Source: Hellea sp965224755
GTDB lineage: Bacteria; Pseudomonadota; Alphaproteobacteria; Caulobacterales; Maricaulaceae
Length of the DNA stretch: 64,000 nt
Direction: 5' to 3'
NCBI GenBank assembly: GCA_965224755.1
Contig: OZ245061.1
Coordinates: 1,426,001 to 1,490,000, forward strand
In this document: in pieces, positions 25,757-34,425 of the stretch
How the letters are laid out: every line of letters starts with the position of its first letter
Numbering within the stretch: the first letter of the stretch is position 1
Translations under genes and position numbers: made by a program
The notes under the pieces: model-generated
The model's database searches: none
The model's input: only the letters and a program-made list of their open reading frames with translations
What the model was told of the DNA's origin: nothing

Positions 25757-27034
25757 ATGCTCACCGCACACCTCAATGAAAAACTCTCGGCGCTCCTGCC
25801 TGCAAACGCCAAATTCGCCATTGCGTTCTCCGGCGGTGGCGACAGCACAGCTTTGCTTCATGCGCTGAAAGATCACCCGCAAAAAGGGCCTGTCTATATT
25901 GTTGACCACGCACTGCGAAGCGGCTCTCACATCGAAGCTGAAGTGGCAAAAACTTTTGCTATCACTTGCGGATATGAAGTCAAGATATTGAAATGGCAGC
26001 ATAATTCACCCAAGACGGCTGTGCAGGAAAAAGCCCGTCAGGGGCGTTACGCGCTGATGGGCCGACAATGCCGCAAGGACGGAATTGAATATCTCCTCAC
26101 CGCGCATCATCAAGATGACCAAGCCGAAACGCTGTTGATGCGTTATGAGCGGCAGACATCATGGCGCGGCGCGGCGGGTATGGCAGAGACAGCTTACGGC
26201 GCGCTTTGGCCTGAACTTGCTCTGGTACATCTGGTGCGGCCTTTGCTCGATATTTCGCGCCCGCAATTGCGGGCGTATAACAAGGCCCATGATCTCGGGT
26301 GGAGTGATGACCCGAGCAATGAAAACCGGGCTTTTGCCCGTATCCGCGCCCGCGATTACCTAGCCGCCCATGCTGAATTGCGCGGCGACTTGCTGGATAC
26401 GGCGCGGGCCCTGCGCGGCCATTTGAATTTTGAAAAAGATTACTTGCGGTTTCAAACCAGCCAACTTGCCCGGCTGGACGAGAACGGGATTATTTACCTC
26501 TCGGATATTTGCGTTTCTGAATTGATGATGCATTTTCTGCGCGCAGCGGGCGGACAGGGGCAGCCCATTGACCGCGCCAAGGTCACGCGCTTGATGGGAC
26601 TTATGCGGGCGGATAAATTTGTCTCGGCAACTTTGGCCGGGGCTTTAGTCTCGAAAGATAAGGACGGCTATATCATTTGCCGTGACCCTGTTGCCGTAAA
26701 AGGCCGCGCGGATAATCCCAAAGCCCGCCGCGAGATCAAATATCGCCTAGGTTTACGCCTGTCATCTTTTCCCCGTATTTGGGATGGGCGTTATAGTGTG
26801 ACCGGGCCTGAGCACCGCAATTATATGAGCGCGGTATATCTCAACCGCGATATATTGAGAGATAAGTATCGCGCCTATCTGAAAGCTGTCCCCGCAGCGG
26901 CGCGGCCCACCCTGCCTGTCTCTAAATCCGAGAACTCCATACGCGGTATCGGTCATTTTGATTACGGCTCGCGCAGCGTGAAATCTCTTATTCGGCATCG
27001 CCTAGAAGCGGCTTTGAACGGTAAAATCGACTAA
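25757..27034 (+). CDS. tilS: tRNA(Ile)-lysidine synthase
   Basis: ATP-dependent enzyme of 425 residues that converts the C34 wobble base of tRNA-Ile(CAU) to lysidine. The PP-loop motif IAFSGGGDSTALLHAL is at residues 22-37; VDHALRSGS, LLTAHHQDDQAETLLMR and the GWSDDPSNENRAFARIRAR motif are in order. The C-terminal half is typical in length. The tilS-ftsH order downstream of tol-pal is widespread in alphaproteobacteria. Confidence 0.93.
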   Translation: MLTAHLNEKLSALLPANAKFAIAFSGGGDSTALLHALKDHPQKGPVYIVDHALRSGSHIEAEVAKTFAITCGYEVKILKWQHNSPKTAVQEKARQGRYALMGRQCRKDGIEYLLTAHHQDDQAETLLMRYERQTSWRGAAGMAETAYGALWPELALVHLVRPLLDISRPQLRAYNKAHDLGWSDDPSNENRAFARIRARDYLAAHAELRGDLLDTARALRGHLNFEKDYLRFQTSQLARLDENGIIYLSDICVSELMMHFLRAAGGQGQPIDRAKVTRLMGLMRADKFVSATLAGALVSKDKDGYIICRDPVAVKGRADNPKARREIKYRLGLRLSSFPRIWDGRYSVTGPEHRNYMSAVYLNRDILRDKYRAYLKAVPAAARPTLPVSKSENSIRGIGHFDYGSRSVKSLIRHRLEAALNGKID

Positions 27035-27150
27035 ACAGCCTTAAAAGTGTCTGGGTGATGTAAAATTCACCTCGCTAACGCTTTATTTTGGCGTGGAAGT
27101 TCCTATGTGTTATGTAAGAATAAATCGAAAGCGGCTACAGGTGATGTCCG

Positions 27151-29070
27151 ATGAATAATAATATACGCAATCTTGCCGTCTGGGCTCTGATTATCACGAT
27201 GTTTTTAGTGATGATAACGGTCTCGCAAAACACACTGCAATCTGCCTCTGCGCCGAGTGAATATACTTATTCTGAATTGGTCGATAAAATCGAAGCCGGA
27301 CAGATTAAATCCGCCATTATCGATGAGTCCGGAGGGATTATTACGGGCAAGACGGCAGATGATAAAACATTTGAAACTCACGCCTCTCGTTTCTATAGCG
27401 ACCACGCCGTTGAAGCTTTTGAGAAAAATGACGTGGCTTATGATTTCATGGAGGTCAAGAAAACCGGCCCGTTAATGGGGCTTCTTATCAATATCTTACC
27501 GCTTCTTCTGATTGTCGGCTTGGCCGTGCTTTTCTTCCGTTCTATGCAGGGCGGCGGACGCGGCGGCGCGATGAGCTTTGGTAAATCCCGCGCTAAACTT
27601 TTGACGGAGAACACCAAGCGCGTAACCTTTGAAGATGTCGCGGGCGTCGAAGCCGCCAAGGAAGACCTCAAAGAAATCGTCGAATTCCTCGAAGACCCAT
27701 CCCGTTTCACGCGTCTTGGCGCGCGTATTCCCACAGGCGCCTTACTTGTAGGCCCTCCCGGCACGGGTAAAACCCTGCTGGCCCGCGCTGTGGCCGGCGA
27801 GGCGGGCGTGCCGTTCTTTACCATTTCGGGCTCTGACTTTGTTGAAATGTTTGTCGGCGTCGGCGCGTCGCGCGTGCGCGATATGTTTGCTGACGCGCGT
27901 AAAAACGCGCCGTGTATTATCTTTATTGACGAGATTGACGCTGTCGGCCGCCATAGGGGCGTCGGCACATCGGGCGGACATGAAGAACGCGAGCAAACGC
28001 TTAACCAGCTCCTTGTCGAGATGGACGGGTTTGACGGTCAGGAAGGCGTGATTATCATTGCCGCAACCAACCGCCCTGATGTTCTCGACAAAGCCTTGCT
28101 GCGTCCGGGCCGTTTTGACCGCCAGATCGAAGTGCCATATCCCGATATTATGGGCCGCGAGAAAATCCTCGAAGTCCATATGAAAGGCAAGCCGATTGCC
28201 GCCGATGTAGATACTAAATATGTCGCGCGCGGCACGCCGGGCTTTTCCGGTGCTGATTTGGCCAACCTTGTTAATGAGGCGGCATTATTATCAGCCCGCC
28301 GCAATAAGCTTAAAATCACCATGCGCGAATTTGAAGATGCCCGCGACAAAGTCATGATGGGCGCAGAACGCCGCACGCTGGCCATGACCAATGAAGAAAA
28401 AGCGATGACCGCTTATCACGAAGCCGGACATGCCATTGTTGGCCTGAATATGCCGGGGTCTTTGCCTATCCATAAAGCTACAATTATCCCGCGCGGACGG
28501 GCGCTGGGTATGGTGCAATATTTGCCGGAACGTGACCAGATTAGTCAATCACGCGAAGAAATGATTGCGGCGATGGCGATGGCGATGGGCGGACGCGCTG
28601 CCGAAGAAATCAAATTCGGTTATGATAAGGTCACCTCCGGGGCCAGTTCCGATATCGAGCAGGTCACACGTATTGCCCGGGCTATGGTTACGGAATACGG
28701 CCTCTCTGATGCTATCGGCCCGATTGCCTATAAGAATACTGATGTGGATAGCTTCATGCCCGGTATCGGACGCGGCTCTGCGATTTCGCCTGAAACGGCG
28801 GCGCTGATTGAAAGCGAGATTAAACGTTTCGTCACAGAGGCGCATGAGACAGCGGTTAAAGTTCTGAAAAAGAAGAAAAAGAATTGGACCACACTCGCAG
28901 AAGCCCTCCTCGAATATGAGACCCTATCCGGCGACGAGATCAAAGTCCTGCTTTCGGACGGAATTAAGCCCAAGCGCCCGGATAGCTCAGGAGGCAGCAA
29001 ACCCGCCGTCGCCGCTGTGCCAACGACGAAAAAGCCAAAGCCGATTGGCGGGGCTCAGCCTGAGACCTAA
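27151..29070 (+). CDS. ftsH: ATP-dependent zinc metalloprotease FtsH
   Basis: Membrane-anchored AAA+ protease of 639 residues. Two membrane helices flank a periplasmic domain (about residues 9-27 and 110-130), then the AAA+ module with Walker A VGPPGTGKTLLARA, Walker B CIIFIDEIDAVGRHRG, the pore FVGVGASRVR and the SRH arginines in NRPDVLDKALLRPGRFDRQ. The zinc site HEAGHA is near residue 420. The C-terminus is a Pro/Lys-rich tail. It degrades LpxC-like and misassembled membrane proteins. The upstream gap of 116 bases probably carries its promoter. Confidence 0.98.
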   Translation: MNNNIRNLAVWALIITMFLVMITVSQNTLQSASAPSEYTYSELVDKIEAGQIKSAIIDESGGIITGKTADDKTFETHASRFYSDHAVEAFEKNDVAYDFMEVKKTGPLMGLLINILPLLLIVGLAVLFFRSMQGGGRGGAMSFGKSRAKLLTENTKRVTFEDVAGVEAAKEDLKEIVEFLEDPSRFTRLGARIPTGALLVGPPGTGKTLLARAVAGEAGVPFFTISGSDFVEMFVGVGASRVRDMFADARKNAPCIIFIDEIDAVGRHRGVGTSGGHEEREQTLNQLLVEMDGFDGQEGVIIIAATNRPDVLDKALLRPGRFDRQIEVPYPDIMGREKILEVHMKGKPIAADVDTKYVARGTPGFSGADLANLVNEAALLSARRNKLKITMREFEDARDKVMMGAERRTLAMTNEEKAMTAYHEAGHAIVGLNMPGSLPIHKATIIPRGRALGMVQYLPERDQISQSREEMIAAMAMAMGGRAAEEIKFGYDKVTSGASSDIEQVTRIARAMVTEYGLSDAIGPIAYKNTDVDSFMPGIGRGSAISPETAALIESEIKRFVTEAHETAVKVLKKKKKNWTTLAEALLEYETLSGDEIKVLLSDGIKPKRPDSSGGSKPAVAAVPTTKKPKPIGGAQPET

Positions 29071-29080
29071 TTATTATAAA

Positions 29081-29175
29081 TCCGCTCATCCCCGCGAAGG
29101 CTGGAACCCATCTCCCGTTATCTCCACAGGTGATGCATTTGGAGATGGGTCCCCGCTTTCGCGGGGATGAGCGGA
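29081..29175. repeat. Palindromic interspersed repeat, family B copy 2
   Basis: TCCGCTCATCCCCGCGAAGG/CTTTCGCGGGGATGAGCGGA with inner arms AACCCATCTCC/GGAGATGGGT. It fills the ftsH-folP gap and ends 10 bases before the folP start. Confidence 0.85.
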
Positions 29176-29185
29176 GTTTAGTAGG

Positions 29186-30004
29186 GTGAGTTTTAAAAGA
29201 CCAAAAATCATGGGCATCCTTAATGTCACGCCTGATAGTTTTTCCGATGGGGGGCGCTATGATGGTCTTGAGCTGGCCGTGAAACATGCCCTCAGCCTCA
29301 TCGACCAAGGCGCGGATATCATTGATATTGGCGGCGAGAGCACACGCCCCGGCGCGGTTGAAATCGACGTAGCCGAAGAAATACAGCGCACGGTTCCTGT
29401 TATCATGGCCCTGCGCGAGGCGGTGCGCGATCTTAATATGGAACCGCAAATTTCCATCGATACCCGTAAGCCAGATGTTGCCCTTGCCGCAATCCATGCG
29501 GGGGCGGATATCTGGAACGATGTTTCGGCGCTAAGCTTTGATAGCCGCTCGGAAAGCGTAGCCGCTGATCTCGCCTGTCCGGTCATTCTGATGCACGCAC
29601 AAGGCAGGCCGGAAGATATGCAAGATGATCCGCATTACGCCGAGACGGCCCGCGAAATCAAAGACTGGCTGGCCAAGCGTATTGACGCGGCGGAATTTGC
29701 CGGTGTTGAGCGCAGCAATATCACCATAGATCCCGGCATTGGCTTTGGCAAAAGGCTGGAGGATAATCTCGCGATTTTAAACGGACTGGAGGATTTCAAA
29801 AGCCTCGGCTGTCCCGTCCTGATGGGCACATCACGCAAAAGCTTCATTGGCCAAATTGACGGCAGCACAGCCGATGACAGACTTGGCGGCAGCCTAGCAA
29901 GCGCCCTCTGGTCAGCACAGGCGGGAGCGGATATAGTAAGGGTGCATGATGTGGCCGAGACGGTGCAAGCGATGAAGGTTTGGGAGGGGATATATGAGAG
30001 ATGA
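29186..30004 (+). CDS. folP: Dihydropteroate synthase
   Basis: Folate-pathway enzyme of 272 residues joining p-aminobenzoate and a pterin diphosphate; the sulfonamide target. GILNVTPDSFSDGG, DIGGESTRPGA, SIDTRKPDVA, DPGIGFGKRLEDN and GTSRKSF appear in order. The start is a GTG at 29186, ten bases past a family B palindrome. Its 3' end overlaps the next gene by 11 bases. Confidence 0.95.
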   Translation: MSFKRPKIMGILNVTPDSFSDGGRYDGLELAVKHALSLIDQGADIIDIGGESTRPGAVEIDVAEEIQRTVPVIMALREAVRDLNMEPQISIDTRKPDVALAAIHAGADIWNDVSALSFDSRSESVAADLACPVILMHAQGRPEDMQDDPHYAETAREIKDWLAKRIDAAEFAGVERSNITIDPGIGFGKRLEDNLAILNGLEDFKSLGCPVLMGTSRKSFIGQIDGSTADDRLGGSLASALWSAQAGADIVRVHDVAETVQAMKVWEGIYER

Positions 30005-30401
30005 ACATCAAAAATATTTGGATGTAAAGTCGGGAAGTTTTTTTCAAACTTCAGTAGAGTATGACAAATCTTTCACGCGATACCTAGTGATTGGAAATGG
30101 TGCGGCGATATCATTCTTGATAAATTATGCCACGAAGAATGACTCTATAGGTTATTTTCGTTGCAGTCTTATTTTGTTTTCCATTTCACTCTGCTTAGCG
30201 GCAGTGCAAATTGTTCTACGGTCTCTTCAATTTAATGCTGCAGCTCATTCTTTTATGGACGCCGAATATGTTATTGAGAATGAGGCAAAAATACAAAAAA
30301 CCGGATCGAGGTATTTGCGACTTATTTGGGCAAATGGCATATTGGCCGCTTTAATTTTTGCATTTGCGCTTTTTAAAACCATTCTGGCAATCCCTTCATA
30401 G
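29994..30401 (+). CDS. Small membrane protein of unknown function
   Basis: A 135-residue protein with about three hydrophobic segments (near residues 30-48, 52-75 and 110-130) and a charged N-terminus. I do not recognise the family. The DNA is visibly more AT-rich than folP and thiD on either side. The start overlaps the end of folP and its stop is 8 bases before the thiD start, so it travels inside the folP-thiD transcript. It could be a recently inserted gene. Confidence 0.6.
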   Translation: MRDEHQKYLDVKSGSFFQTSVEYDKSFTRYLVIGNGAAISFLINYATKNDSIGYFRCSLILFSISLCLAAVQIVLRSLQFNAAAHSFMDAEYVIENEAKIQKTGSRYLRLIWANGILAALIFAFALFKTILAIPS

Positions 30402-30408
30402 AGTATAT

Positions 30409-31263
30409 ATGAGCAAGACCACCCCCCGCGTTCTTATTATCGCAGGCTCCGACTCCTCCGGCGGGGCGGGTATTCAGGCTGATATCAAGACTTGCGCGGC
30501 TTTTGGAGTCTATTCCTCTACTGCGATTACAGCGGTGACCGCGCAGAATGCGCTTGGCGTTCAGCAGGTTGAGCTTATGCCGCCGGGCCTTGTCCGGGCG
30601 CAAATCCGCTCTGTTCTCTCCGACATCGGCGCGGATATTATCAAAATAGGGATGCTCGGCAGCGCGGAGATTATCGACGTTGTCTCCGAAGAAATAGACG
30701 AGGCGGAAGCTTTTATCATTCTTGATCCTGTGATGGTCGCGACTAGCGGCGATAAATTACTTGAAGATAAAGCTATTAAGGCTTTGAAAGATAAGCTTTT
30801 ACCGCTTGCTGACCTCATCACGCCCAATGTCCCGGAAGCGGAAATTCTAACAGGGCTGAAAATCGCCGATGTTGATGATCTTTCCAAAGCGGGCGAGGCT
30901 TTGCTGGGCATGGGCGTCTATGCCGCTCTGATGAAAGGCGGGCATTTGGAGGGTAAATCCGTTGTTGATGTGCTGGTGAGCGAGGAGGGGGCGAGCGTTA
31001 TGTCCGGCCCGCGCATTCGCACGCGCCACACCCACGGCACGGGCTGCACATTGGCCAGCGCTGTCGCGGCCTGCATGGCGCTGGGCGCGCCGCTGGACGA
31101 GGCGGTGATATCGGCCCGTGAATTTGTCTTTCAGGCGATAAAGACGGCGCCGGGTTTGGGCGCGGGCAACGGCCCGTTAAATCATGGTTTGGCGATGGGC
31201 GAGGCAGAGGGTGGACCAACGGGCGATAACCCCTTTGCCGTGCTTAAAGATTTAAAAAGTTAA
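30409..31263 (+). CDS. thiD: Hydroxymethylpyrimidine/phosphomethylpyrimidine kinase
   Basis: Thiamine-pathway kinase of 284 residues phosphorylating HMP and HMP-phosphate. The ribokinase-like signatures VLIIAGSDSSGGAGIQADIKT, the LDPVMVATSGD strand, LITPNVPEAEIL and the anion-hole/catalytic HGTGCTLASA are clear. The ATG at 30409 was preferred to a start 17 codons upstream that runs into the preceding gene. No TPP riboswitch-like leader is visible. Confidence 0.94.
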   Translation: MSKTTPRVLIIAGSDSSGGAGIQADIKTCAAFGVYSSTAITAVTAQNALGVQQVELMPPGLVRAQIRSVLSDIGADIIKIGMLGSAEIIDVVSEEIDEAEAFIILDPVMVATSGDKLLEDKAIKALKDKLLPLADLITPNVPEAEILTGLKIADVDDLSKAGEALLGMGVYAALMKGGHLEGKSVVDVLVSEEGASVMSGPRIRTRHTHGTGCTLASAVAACMALGAPLDEAVISAREFVFQAIKTAPGLGAGNGPLNHGLAMGEAEGGPTGDNPFAVLKDLKS

Positions 31264-31278
31264 TAATCCAAATATTGT

Positions 31279-31421
31279 TGTCATCCCGGCCCCCGAGCCG
31301 GAACCATTACCGTTGCAAACAATGCTGAGTACAAGCAGCATATATCGGCAACTACATGAACTGAACTTGTACACTGCATTCATTGAAATGCCGATGACCC
31401 CGGCTCAAGGCCGGGGTGACA
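31279..31421. repeat. Palindromic interspersed repeat, family C-like, long centre
   Basis: TGTCATCCCGGCCCCCGAGCC on the left and GGCTCAAGGCCGGGGTGACA on the right bound about 143 bases with an unpaired 90-base centre. It lies between thiD and the converging EamA gene and its right arm supplies the last codons and stop of the latter. Confidence 0.7.
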
Positions 31422-32334
31422 TATGATTTCTACTGTTAGAGGCGTTCCCTATCCGGCTCACCATAACGCCCATGACTATCACAGCAAATGATATCACCAT
31501 GCGCCAGCTAAAGGCTTCACTTAATAAGCCGACCCCGAAAACGACCGAGGCCACGGGCACGAAATAGTTAATCTTGGCGATCATGCTGGGGCCCGTCTGT
31601 TCGATAATATAGAGATAGAGAATTGTGGCCAGACCCGTTGAGCCTATGCCCAGACCGATGGCCATCCAAATGCCTGTCATGGCGGGGAGGCTTGTCGGCG
31701 GCCCGGCAATTAATCCGCCGATAATCGCAACGAGCGCGGCGCAGATCAGCATCATGGCCGCGCCGACACTGGACGGGGTTTCCGGGGCGCGTTTGGCAAT
31801 GACAGTTGTTGCGGCATATAAAAATGCGGCGATCACGATCAACGATTGCGCTTTCCAGTCCGCAACCAGTTTTAAACTTAGATTATTCGGCAGGAAGAGA
31901 ATAATAATTCCCAAAAATCCGATGAAAAAACCCAATCCTTTTTGAAAATTCAGCCGCTCATCAGTGAAAAAATGCGCCAGCACAATTGTCATAAGCGGCA
32001 TAATTCCGACAAGAATAGCCGTGATTCCGCTATCGACAGTTTCTTGCCCTGTTGACAACAGGAAGAACGGTATCACCGCCCCCGTCAGGCCCATGATAAA
32101 ATACCAGAGCCATCGGCGATCACTTAACGCCGGGAATTTATAGCCTTTATATTTTACATAAAGCGTGACGAAAGCCGCGCCGATGATTAACCGATAAACC
32201 ACCAACCAGATCGGGGAGATATAATCCACGCCGACGCCAACCATGGTATAGGCCGAGCCCCAGATGAGGATGAGCACAAGCGAAAAGCTTATAAAGGCGG
32301 CTGAGCTTAAAGAATCGGATGGGCGGGCGGACAT
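31405..32334 (-). CDS. EamA/DMT-family transporter
   Basis: Ten-helix inner-membrane permease of 309 residues, two EamA repeats. The first repeat opens LILIWGSAYTMVGVGVDYISP and contains TAILVGIMPLMTIVLAHFF; the second contains SLIVIAAFLYAATTVIAKRA and SMIAKINYFVPVASVVFGV. Substrates in the family range from amino acids to drugs and cannot be told here. The last codons (MSPRP-stop) are encoded by the arm of a palindromic repeat, so the natural C-terminus was replaced when that element arrived. Confidence 0.85.
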   Translation of the reverse strand: MSARPSDSLSSAAFISFSLVLILIWGSAYTMVGVGVDYISPIWLVVYRLIIGAAFVTLYVKYKGYKFPALSDRRWLWYFIMGLTGAVIPFFLLSTGQETVDSGITAILVGIMPLMTIVLAHFFTDERLNFQKGLGFFIGFLGIIILFLPNNLSLKLVADWKAQSLIVIAAFLYAATTVIAKRAPETPSSVGAAMMLICAALVAIIGGLIAGPPTSLPAMTGIWMAIGLGIGSTGLATILYLYIIEQTGPSMIAKINYFVPVASVVFGVGLLSEAFSWRMVISFAVIVMGVMVSRIGNASNSRNHMSPRP

Positions 32335-32391
32335 AGCCTCGCTTGGCAGGGTAGTGCATTTGCGTCAACAGACTCAATCGAGATTGCGAGG

Positions 32392-33009
32392 TTAGTCCTT
32401 GGGAGGTGTGTTTTTCAATAGGCCGAAGACTTTTATCTCAAGGACTGACAAAAGCGTGAAATAGACCGCGCCCATAGAGAGGGCAATGTGAGGTTTTTCG
32501 ATAAATTCGCCGCTGGCATTGGCGAGGTTAAAAAACCCGTTTCCTTGTAAGAAACTATGGGTCAGTCCAAATTTGGGCAGAAAGTCCCCGCCAAAAGCAA
32601 AGATGAACATTAAAATGAAATAGAGAAACGCGGCGGCCCCTGAAAAGATCAGTGTTTTCGTCTTCATTTCATCTGTTGGATTTGAAAAGGCATAACGCAT
32701 ACGTACCAAAACTACGGCCATATATAATATCAATATAGTATTGCCGGGTACGGCGGCGTTCATAGCCAAGGCGAAAATGCCGTAAAACGGAATGAAAATG
32801 AAGAGAGACATCTTACGCGGCATGACGGCCATAAACACGCCAGAATGGACGAGGACGAACTCAAACAGGACGAGCATGACAAGTGTCAGAATGCGTTCAA
32901 TGTCGTTCGGGCTTGGCGCAATCCAGAGACGGAGAAACTCAAACACTAATGCGGCATAGAGGATGATCCCAATCCATTCAAATATACGCCAAAGTGGTTG
33001 CGCCCTCAT
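32392..33009 (-). CDS. Multi-pass membrane protein of unknown function
   Basis: A 205-residue protein with about six hydrophobic segments (for example WIGIILYAALVFEFLRLW and LTLVMLVLFEFVLVHSGVFMA). The loops are short and the tail is polar (KNTPPKD). I do not recognise a family. It starts 7 bases after the purA stop on the same strand and is likely co-transcribed. Confidence 0.65.
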   Translation of the reverse strand: MRAQPLWRIFEWIGIILYAALVFEFLRLWIAPSPNDIERILTLVMLVLFEFVLVHSGVFMAVMPRKMSLFIFIPFYGIFALAMNAAVPGNTILILYMAVVLVRMRYAFSNPTDEMKTKTLIFSGAAAFLYFILMFIFAFGGDFLPKFGLTHSFLQGNGFFNLANASGEFIEKPHIALSMGAVYFTLLSVLEIKVFGLLKNTPPKD

Positions 33010-33016
33010 AGCCGTT

Positions 33017-34309
33017 CTAAGCCTTAAATGGGTCGCGCATCAGGATTACGTCTTCGCGTTCCGGCGATGTGCTGACCATGGAAACGGGACAGCCTATCAG
33101 TTCTTCAATATGGCGGACATATTTGACGGCTTCGGCGGGCAGGTCAGCCCAGGAACGCGCCCCGCGCGTTGAACCTTGCCAGCCCGGCATGCTCTCGTAA
33201 ATCGGCGTAACAGAGGCTTGGTTAGCCGCGCCGGCAGGGAGCCGCCGGATAATCTTGCCGTCCAGTTTATAGGCCGTGCAGATTTTAAGCTCCGCCATGC
33301 CGTCGAGCACGTCCAGCTTGGTCAGGGCGATGCCCGTAATCCCGCCCGTGATGATGGCTTGCTTGACCATAACCGCGTCAAACCAGCCGCAGCGTCTTTG
33401 GCGGCCTGTAACCGTGCCAAATTCATGGCCGCGCTCACCCAGGCGTTGGCCGACATCATCCGTCAGTTCTGTCGGGAAGGGGCCTTCGCCGACGCGCGTG
33501 GTATAGGCCTTGGTGATGCCGAGCACATAATTAAGCGCCCGCGGCCCCATGCCCGAACCTGCCGCCGCTTGGCCTGCAATCGTATTAGAACTGGTGACAA
33601 AGGGGTAAGTACCGTGGTCTATATCCAGCATCGCGCCTTGCGCGCCCTCAAATAAAATGCGCTTATCGGAGCGGGCGGCTTCGTCCAGCGCGCGCCAGAC
33701 TGGGGCCATATAGGGTAGGATTTTTGGCGCAATTTCCAGTAATTTGGCGTGCAGTTCCTCGGCGTCGGTTTCGGGTTGGCCAAGGCCGCGCCGCAGGGCA
33801 TTATGATGATGAAGCAGGTTTTTCAGCCGTGCCATCAAATGTTCTTCATCAGCTAAGTCGCAAACCCGAATCGCGCGCCGGGCGACTTTGTCTTCATAGG
33901 CTGGCCCTATGCCGCGTTTGGTTGTGCCGATCTTGATGCCGCCGGCTTGGTTTTCGCGGATGCCGTCCAGTTCGGAATGGATGGGCAGGATAAGAGCAGC
34001 CGATTCGGATATCAGCAGGTTCTCCGGATTGATCTTGACGCCTTGCTCTTTGATGCGCTCGACCTCGGAGAGGAAGGCCCAAGGGTCAAGCACGACGCCA
34101 TTGCCGATGACCGAGAGCTTACCGCCGCGCACAACGCCGCTGGGCAGAAGTGATAATTTATAAACCGTTCCGCCGACAACTAAGGTGTGGCCGGCATTGT
34201 GTCCGCCCTGAAAGCGAACCACGACATCGGCGCGGCTTGACAGCCAATCGACGATTTTACCTTTACCTTCATCGCCCCATTGTGAGCCTACAACAACAAC
34301 ATTGGCCAC
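33017..34309 (-). CDS. purA: Adenylosuccinate synthetase
   Basis: Purine-pathway enzyme of 430 residues making adenylosuccinate from IMP, Asp and GTP. The P-loop GSQWGDEGKGKIVDWL, the catalytic GGHNAGHTLV, IGTTKRGIGPAYEDK, EGAQGAMLDIDHGTYPFVTSSN and GRQRRCGWFD are all present. A hairpin on the same strand, between serA and purA, probably gives purA its own transcription unit. Confidence 0.98.
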   Translation of the reverse strand: MANVVVVGSQWGDEGKGKIVDWLSSRADVVVRFQGGHNAGHTLVVGGTVYKLSLLPSGVVRGGKLSVIGNGVVLDPWAFLSEVERIKEQGVKINPENLLISESAALILPIHSELDGIRENQAGGIKIGTTKRGIGPAYEDKVARRAIRVCDLADEEHLMARLKNLLHHHNALRRGLGQPETDAEELHAKLLEIAPKILPYMAPVWRALDEAARSDKRILFEGAQGAMLDIDHGTYPFVTSSNTIAGQAAAGSGMGPRALNYVLGITKAYTTRVGEGPFPTELTDDVGQRLGERGHEFGTVTGRQRRCGWFDAVMVKQAIITGGITGIALTKLDVLDGMAELKICTAYKLDGKIIRRLPAGAANQASVTPIYESMPGWQGSTRGARSWADLPAEAVKYVRHIEELIGCPVSMVSTSPEREDVILMRDPFKA

Positions 34310-34326
34310 GCATCACCTCATAATTA

Positions 34327-34351
34327 AGGCGCGAGGGGTAACCTCGCGCCT
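34327..34351 (-). terminator. Hairpin terminator between serA and purA
   Basis: Perfect 10-bp stem AGGCGCGAGG/CCTCGCGCCT with loop GGTAA, followed on the minus strand by TAATTATG. It is 75 bases past the serA stop and 18 before the purA start; the poor T-run makes it a weak intrinsic terminator. Confidence 0.55.
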
Positions 34352-34425
34352 AAAGAATCTTATCTTAGACTTTTTCAGTACTTAGCGGGATTCATTTCAT
34401 ATGGCGACTCGTAATCTGCATTTAT

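Noticed and set aside
30264..30408. TPP riboswitch before thiD
   Set aside because: The interval is coding for the preceding membrane protein and shows no CTGAGA-type conserved core.
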